20,452 nucleotides of DNA from Candidatus Methanophagales archaeon (GTDB lineage: Archaea > Halobacteriota > Syntropharchaeia > Alkanophagales > Methanospirareceae): the NCBI GenBank assembly GCA_021159475.1, contig JAGGRS010000088.1:1-20452 (forward strand). Direction: 5' to 3'. Below, piece by piece: positions 16,148 to 20,452 of this stretch (positions are counted from its first letter, which is position 1; the number at the start of each line of letters is the position of its first letter). The notes beneath the pieces were generated by a model. It made no database searches. It was not told where the DNA came from and saw only the letters and a program-made list of their open reading frames with translations. A program made the position numbers and the translations under genes.

Positions 16148-16801
16148 ATGCTCCCATTATATATCAATGCTGCCGGTAAGCGGATAGTGGTATTTGGTGG
16201 CGGTGAGGTTGCAGAGCGGAAGATACGGCAGATTCTGGAGACCGCAGGCGCGGAGGGTGCCGAAGTTGCGGTTGAGGTTTACAGTCGTGACTTCACACCC
16301 CGAATAAGGGAGTTCGCAGCGGAGGGTAAACTGAAGTGCTTTCAGTGTGACCTGTGGCATGAGGACCTGCGGAGATGCCTGGAAGGCGCTTTCCTCGCTA
16401 TTATCTCTACCAGTGACGAGCCTCTGAATGAACACATCTTGAATGCCGCGCTCAAGTTCAATGTGCTCATCAATTACAGGCACAGAGGTGATGTCTTCAT
16501 GGGCTCTGTCATAAATAAGCACGGGTTCCTGATCTCAATCTCCACGGAAGGTAGAGGACCGGCAATGGCGAGATATATGAGGGAGAAGATAGCGCCACTT
16601 ATAGGAGAGCGAGAGGGGAAGATGCTGTTGATTCAGTCAAGACTGAGGACAGAACTGAAGGCTACCATTAAGGATGAGGCGCGTCGGCAGGAGATATTGA
16701 ACCAGGTTCTGCATGACCCCGATTGCTGGGCTGCGCTTGATGCCCCACCGGCAGTTGCAGAGGAGCTCATACTCAGGATTATTGGTGATAAATATGCATA
16801 A
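16148..16801 (+). CDS. sirC: Precorrin-2 dehydrogenase (SirC / Met8 N-terminal type)
   Basis: A 217-residue protein of the CysG-N/SirC family, which oxidises precorrin-2 to sirohydrochlorin with NAD+, the branch point for siroheme, F430 and corrinoids. Seen: the nucleotide-binding GGGEVAERK near the N-terminus after VVF, an STSDEPLNEHI segment, and the conserved INYRHRGDVFMGSVINKHG followed by ISISTEGRGPAMARYMREKI, which corresponds to the family's dimerisation and active-site region. Length matches stand-alone SirC. It lacks the chelatase or methyltransferase fusion seen in CysG. Its last eight bases overlap the start of hemA, so both are translated together. This couples an early step of tetrapyrrole synthesis with the sirohydrochlorin step, consistent with high F430 demand. 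Confidence 0.92.
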   Translation: MLPLYINAAGKRIVVFGGGEVAERKIRQILETAGAEGAEVAVEVYSRDFTPRIREFAAEGKLKCFQCDLWHEDLRRCLEGAFLAIISTSDEPLNEHILNAALKFNVLINYRHRGDVFMGSVINKHGFLISISTEGRGPAMARYMREKIAPLIGEREGKMLLIQSRLRTELKATIKDEARRQEILNQVLHDPDCWAALDAPPAVAEELILRIIGDKYA

Positions 16802-18107
16802 ACTCGGCACTTTGTGGTTCTCTCATAAGAAGTGTAGTGTAGAGGAACTGGAAGAGATAGCTCAGCGGTTGAAGCCCGATTTATTCGCACAGAACCCTCG
16901 TGTCAGGGGTTACGCAATACTAAATACATGTAACCGTGTGGAGGCGTATATCAGCGCAGATAGCCCGGAGGAGATTTTAGAAGCGGTGGTTGAGCAGTTG
17001 AAGCTGGAGAAGGGTGGCATATTCACGGGTAAAGATGCGCTGGAGCACCTGATGCGGGTTGCTTGCGGGCTGGAATCGATGATAGTGGGCGAGGACCAGA
17101 TATTGGGGCAGATAAAGAAGTGCTATCTGGATAGTAAGAAGGAAGGCAAACTGGACGAACTGCTGGACCTCGCATTTGATAGAGCGATAAAGGTGGGTAA
17201 GCGAGCGAGGCAGGAAACTCGCATAAACGAAGGGTCAGTTTCTATCGGCTCAGCCGCGGTTGAACTCGCAGAATACGTCACATGGGGGCTGGAAGGTAAG
17301 AGTATCCTTGTGATTGGTGCAGGTGAGATGGGCACATTGGTGGCGAAGGCGCTCTCGGAGAAGAGATTAAAAGCGATGTTCATCGCCAATCGCACGTTTG
17401 AGCGTGCGAAGCAGCTTGCGAAGGAGGTAGGCGGGCGAGCAGCGAGGCTGGATGAGAATGAGAAGTGGCTATCCTGCTGTGATGTCGCGATTTGCACGAC
17501 TTCAGCACCGCATTACATCCTGGACTACGAGATGATGAAGCGCGTGATGGAGCATCGCAAGAACGATAATATACTGTATATCATAGATATTGCGAATCCA
17601 AAGGATGTAGAGGAGCGTGTGGGTGAGATAGAGGGTATTGAGCTATATGACCTCGATAGCCTGTATGAGATAAGCGAGGAGAACCTGAAGAAGCGGCTAT
17701 CTGAGGTTGGGAAGGTGGAGCGGATAATAGAGGAGGAGATAGAGCTATTTAAGAAGATTCTGGCTAAACATCGTGTTGAGCGGCTTATTGGCATGATACA
17801 CAGGTATGGCGACGAGGTGCGGGCGGAAGAGAAGAAGAAGGCTCTACGATACATGAGAAGTGGAAGAGACCCGGAGCAGATACTGGACGATTTCTCACAT
17901 GCGGTACTTGCGAAGACGCTTCATCTACCCACCGATATACTCAGGCGCTATGTGGTAACGAACTATATGGACGATGGTGCGTTAGTGGAAGGAGGGGAAG
18001 ATATGAGACCGGATTTTGTGGATTTCTTCATAGATGAGCTCGAGCAGGAGCTGAACAATCAGAAGTTGCGATGGAATAATAAACCGCGCAAAGATAAGCT
18101 AAAATAA
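16794..18107 (+). CDS. hemA: Glutamyl-tRNA reductase (HemA)
   Basis: A 437-residue protein catalysing NADPH-dependent reduction of glutamyl-tRNA(Glu) to glutamate-1-semialdehyde, the committed step of C5 tetrapyrrole synthesis. Seen: the catalytic-Cys segment LNTCNRVEAY (43-52, C46), the signature GLESMIVGEDQILGQIK (92-108), the NADPH motif GAGEMG (175-180), and a long helical dimerisation region after about residue 300. The ATG at 16794 is preferred over in-frame upstream codons because it gives the normal N-terminus MHKLGTLWFSHKK and is preceded by GGTGAT; it overlaps sirC by eight bases. hemL, hemB, hemC and hemD are not in the window. The 3' end converges on the radical SAM gene, 23 bases away, with no obvious terminator. 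Confidence 0.95.
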   Translation: MHKLGTLWFSHKKCSVEELEEIAQRLKPDLFAQNPRVRGYAILNTCNRVEAYISADSPEEILEAVVEQLKLEKGGIFTGKDALEHLMRVACGLESMIVGEDQILGQIKKCYLDSKKEGKLDELLDLAFDRAIKVGKRARQETRINEGSVSIGSAAVELAEYVTWGLEGKSILVIGAGEMGTLVAKALSEKRLKAMFIANRTFERAKQLAKEVGGRAARLDENEKWLSCCDVAICTTSAPHYILDYEMMKRVMEHRKNDNILYIIDIANPKDVEERVGEIEGIELYDLDSLYEISEENLKKRLSEVGKVERIIEEEIELFKKILAKHRVERLIGMIHRYGDEVRAEEKKKALRYMRSGRDPEQILDDFSHAVLAKTLHLPTDILRRYVVTNYMDDGALVEGGEDMRPDFVDFFIDELEQELNNQKLRWNNKPRKDKLK

Positions 18108-18130
18108 ATAGCAAGTTGATGAGAATCCCA

Positions 18131-19192
18131 TCAAAGACTCAAACTCAGCAGATGTTTATTACCGATATTAACATATTTGAGATGCCTCTTCGCCGCTTCA
18201 TAGCAGCGCAAGACCTGTTCACGTGGCGTCACTGGCATATCGCGCATATAAAAAGCGGGATGGAATACGAGCAGAGAATAAGGTATTCGCGGATCAATAT
18301 CGGCGATGAACCGTGCGATATTCTCAACCTCCTGCGCATCTACATAGAAAGGCACGAGTAAAGTGGTGGCGGTGAGAACGGGTGTTGAAGACGCAGATGT
18401 GGAGGCAGTGAAGAACTCATCGGCAATGAGCTTGAAGTTCTCGTATGCTCGCTCGTTAGGAACACCGCTGAGTGCGAGGCTGAGGTTCGGGTTGAAGGCT
18501 TTGAGGTCAAATTTAACTATCCCACCACTGGCTGATGAGAGTTCCGCCGCCTGGCGCACCAGATTGGAGGAGCCACAGCCGTTCCATTCCCAGCATATTC
18601 GCAAATCCCGCTCATCCAGAATCCTGCGTGTGGCACGGATAGCAAAAGGAAGCTGGGGTTCGGGACTGCCACCGAAGTAACAGATACAGTATGCGTTCTC
18701 ACGCTGCACCACAGCGGATACGAAATCATGCTCACTCATCGCCCTCGCAGCAGCGAGATTCTTGTGCGTTTCGTTCTGACAGAAGATGCAGTTGAAATTG
18801 CAGCCGTAGAAGAATACTGCGGCATTCACTTTCCCGAATTGTGAAGAGCCGGGACAGAACCATGCAGCGCAGCAATTTGTCGGTAAAGGGTCATAATATA
18901 CATGCATGAGCGCATAGCCTTCTGGCACAGAAGAGACCAATCGCCCATTTATATTGGCTCTAAGACCGCAATAGCCCCTCTCTCCTTCGCCCATCTTACA
19001 TTCATTTGCGCACAGACCACAGGTTATCCCGCCATTTGTCTTTGGTGGGCTGCTCACGAGTTTATATGCCGCTCTTATTTTTGCATGCGCCTCTTCAATA
19101 TACTCCATTCCCTTCCCACTGCGTATGCAATCGGCACAGACACGCAGAGCTGCTGATGCCTTTCTTTCACCGCATATCGCGCATCTTATCAT
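18131..19192 (-). CDS. Radical SAM protein of the PflA-like / AmmeMemoRadiSam type
   Basis: A 353-residue protein. Seen: an N-terminal zinc ribbon (C4, C7, C19, C22); a second Cys block CGLCANECKMGEGERGYCG with C58, C61, C65, C75, as in pyruvate-formate-lyase-activating-enzyme-like and AmmeMemoRadiSam proteins; then the radical SAM motif GCNFNCIFCQN (130-140) with C131, C135, C138. A GGSPEPQLP segment corresponds to the SAM-binding GGEP-like motif. The family either generates glycyl radicals or modifies unknown substrates; the usual AMMECR1 and Memo partners are not adjacent. It is divergent from an MTA/MTI phosphorylase across only 33 bases, suggesting shared regulation. Substrate unknown. 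Confidence 0.87.
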   Translation of the reverse strand: MIRCAICGERKASAALRVCADCIRSGKGMEYIEEAHAKIRAAYKLVSSPPKTNGGITCGLCANECKMGEGERGYCGLRANINGRLVSSVPEGYALMHVYYDPLPTNCCAAWFCPGSSQFGKVNAAVFFYGCNFNCIFCQNETHKNLAAARAMSEHDFVSAVVQRENAYCICYFGGSPEPQLPFAIRATRRILDERDLRICWEWNGCGSSNLVRQAAELSSASGGIVKFDLKAFNPNLSLALSGVPNERAYENFKLIADEFFTASTSASSTPVLTATTLLVPFYVDAQEVENIARFIADIDPRIPYSLLVFHPAFYMRDMPVTPREQVLRCYEAAKRHLKYVNIGNKHLLSLSL

Positions 19193-19197
19193 CTTTT

Positions 19198-19216
19198 CTT
19201 ATATTTTATAGGAGGA
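19198..19216 (+). promoter_or_regulatory. Compact divergent promoter and Shine-Dalgarno between the radical SAM gene and mtnP-like gene
   Basis: The 33-base gap (19193-19225) contains TTATATTTTATA (19198-19209), usable as a TATA element on both strands, and GGAGGA (19211-19216), 9 bases before the plus-strand ATG at 19226. If the TATA is used, the transcript would start near the ATG and exclude the Shine-Dalgarno, so transcription may begin further upstream. Confidence 0.4.
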
Positions 19217-19225
19217 TGATTATTT

Positions 19226-19960
19226 ATGCAGATGCAACTGCGGAAGAATAAGGTGGGCGTAATCGGTGGCACGAACCTATTTGATACCGGGCTAATGGCT
19301 GGTTGCAGAGAGGAGGAGCTGAAGACGAAGTATGGTGATGTTCACCTGTTTGTCAGTCCCGAATTCGTATTCATTCCCAGACACGGCAGATACAGGAACA
19401 TCCCACCGCACAGGATAAACCACAGAGCGAACATAATGGCGTTCAAGATGCTTGGCATTGATAGGGTCATAGGTGTGACTTCGGTGGGCAGTTTAAAGAA
19501 GGAGATAAAACCCGGCTCGCTACTCGTGCCCCATGATTACATCAGTCTGTGTAACATACCCACCTTCTTCGATGATGAGATTGTGCATATTACGCCCGGC
19601 TTAGATAGGGATTTGAGAATCGAGCTGATAGAAGCGGCGAAAGCGGAGGGCATACCCGTGATTGATGGCGGCATCTATTTCCAGAGTGTAGGACCGCGAC
19701 TGGAGACGAAGGCGGAGATAAATTTCATAAGGGACTATGCAGATGTGGTTGGCATGAGCATGGGTGCAGAGGCAACACTTGCAAAGGAATTGGGACTGAA
19801 ATATGCGAATTTAAGCTCGGTTGATAATTATGCACATGGTATAGCCGAAGAGGAGCTGAGCTACCAGAGGATAGTAGAGGCTGCTACTAAGATGCGAGAA
19901 AATGTAGAGAGGGTGCTATTGCGAGTGTTTAGAGATGGCGAGAATAGCGGGGGTTTTTAA
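19226..19960 (+). CDS. mtnP: S-methyl-5'-thioadenosine/thioinosine phosphorylase (PNP/MTAP family)
   Basis: A 244-residue member of the trimeric PNP/MTAP family. Seen: the phosphate-binding GVIGGTNLF near the N-terminus, RHGRYRNIPPHRINHRANI (52-70), GVTSVGSLKKEIKPGSLLVP, and GPRLETKAEINF followed by GMSMGAEATLAKELGLKYA. The specificity segment reads SSVDNYAHG, with Asn where adenine-specific MTAPs carry an Asp; this suits 6-oxopurine substrates such as methylthioinosine, as in the methanogen-type MTI phosphorylase. It salvages products of SAM metabolism (MTA, possibly 5'-deoxyadenosine after deamination), which fits its position opposite a radical SAM gene. A second ATG two codons in (19232) is possible. 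Its last 26 bases overlap the next gene. Confidence 0.88.
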   Translation: MQMQLRKNKVGVIGGTNLFDTGLMAGCREEELKTKYGDVHLFVSPEFVFIPRHGRYRNIPPHRINHRANIMAFKMLGIDRVIGVTSVGSLKKEIKPGSLLVPHDYISLCNIPTFFDDEIVHITPGLDRDLRIELIEAAKAEGIPVIDGGIYFQSVGPRLETKAEINFIRDYADVVGMSMGAEATLAKELGLKYANLSSVDNYAHGIAEEELSYQRIVEAATKMRENVERVLLRVFRDGENSGGF

Positions 19961-20452
19961 CCACGTTAATGCACTGAAGGTGGCAATCAGAGGTTTTGAG
20001 GCGCTGAAGACGGAGACAACGAGAAAGACGAATACGAAGAACCTCAACATCGGATTGAAGAATGCGGTATGTGATGAGAGCTTAAGGAACTGTATCGCCA
20101 CCACAGGAGAGTTGAAGAAGAATAGACTCAGGCTCGTGGCAGATGTAGAGCTATACAATAAAAAGGATGAGAGCAGCTATGACTTACTTTTACATTACCT
20201 CGAGAGGAGAGCCGATATTGAGGGTACAGAGATAGAGAAGAGCCTGGACGGTGCTTTTGCTTTTGCCCTGTGGCGAGTAGAAGATGATGAGGTATTCATA
20301 GCCCGTGACATACTGGGCATAAAACCGCTATGGTTCGTTCATGCAGATGGATTCGCATTTGCATCAGAGCGAAAGATGCTGGAGGCGATGGGGTTCCCAC
20401 ATGCTATCTTGCTTGAGCCAAGAACAGTATTGCGGTATGATATAAGGGGAGA
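19935..20452 (+). CDS. Asparagine synthetase-like protein with degenerate glutamine amidotransferase domain (partial, 3' end beyond window)
   Basis: Only the first 172 codons are in the window. Seen: an N-terminus MARIAGVFNHV resembling the Ntn-type amidotransferase start, the segment SLDGAFAFALWRVEDDEVFIARDILGIKPLWF split into recognisable blocks (GAFAFALW, ARDILGIKPLW), and FAFASERKMLEAMG, all typical of AsnB and relatives. The catalytic Cys2 of MCGI is replaced by Ala (MARI) and no RGPD motif is visible, so glutamine hydrolysis is unlikely here; the synthetase domain, if present, would lie beyond the edge. The ATG overlaps the phosphorylase gene by 26 bases. It could be an ammonia-dependent asparagine synthetase or a different ATP-dependent amide-forming enzyme. 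Confidence 0.8.
   Translation, partial: MARIAGVFNHVNALKVAIRGFEALKTETTRKTNTKNLNIGLKNAVCDESLRNCIATTGELKKNRLRLVADVELYNKKDESSYDLLLHYLERRADIEGTEIEKSLDGAFAFALWRVEDDEVFIARDILGIKPLWFVHADGFAFASERKMLEAMGFPHAILLEPRTVLRYDIRG

Noticed and set aside
16713..16793. N-terminal extension of hemA in the same frame
   Set aside because: It runs through the sirC coding region, has no ribosome site, and the family N-terminus begins at the ATG at 16794.

Overview
The window is a compact stretch of archaeal chromosome. It carries a transcription factor B, a Cdc48-type AAA ATPase, leaderless-looking TATA promoters and U-tract terminators. McrC, two copies of methyl-coenzyme M reductase (MCR) component A2 and a methanogenesis-marker-1-type YcaO point to an organism that makes MCR: a methanogen or an anaerobic methane or alkane oxidiser. 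An ANME-1/Methanophagales or Syntrophoarchaeia-like lineage is my best guess, but nothing here proves it, and the mcrBGA genes are not in the window. I see no mobile element, CRISPR array, tRNA or rRNA. No stretch over 300 bases lacks a gene.

Layout. 6-2078 (minus): a tightly coupled operon of an uncharacterised 195-aa protein, MobB, a 90-residue His-containing protein and a CooC-type ATPase. This looks like cofactor or nickel maturation for molybdenum/tungsten enzymes and CO dehydrogenase. 2129-3441 (minus): TFB and a small double zinc-binding protein followed by an unusually bacterial-looking terminator. 3572-10213: the MCR maturation block. It holds YcaO (thioglycine), a divergent two-gene operon of unknown small proteins (one a zinc ribbon), a SAM methyltransferase, McrC and two tandem AtwA (A2) ATPases. 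10298-12702 (minus): a 122-residue CxC/CxxC protein behind two tandem U32-family, probably Fe-S, paralogues. 12729-14942 (minus): Cdc48. 15014-16093 (minus): an FrhB-type F420/Fe-S/flavin oxidoreductase, divergent from sirC-hemA (16148-18107, plus), the tetrapyrrole entry genes needed for F430, siroheme and corrinoids. 18131-19192 (minus): a PflA/AmmeMemoRadiSam-like radical SAM protein, divergent from an MTA/MTI phosphorylase (19226-19960, plus). This phosphorylase overlaps the start of an asparagine-synthetase-like gene cut by the window end.

How it fits together. Much of the window can be read as making MCR work. HemA and SirC supply the F430 precursor pathway, YcaO and possibly the methyltransferase modify the polypeptide, and McrC plus A2 activate the nickel cofactor using ATP. 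CooC and MobB prepare other metal enzymes of C1 metabolism. The most intriguing unexplained elements are the duplicated A2 gene and the U32 pair with its small metal-site partner beside it. Members of the U32 superfamily perform oxygen-independent hydroxylations, so a role in modifying MCR or a cofactor is a testable idea, not a demonstrated one.
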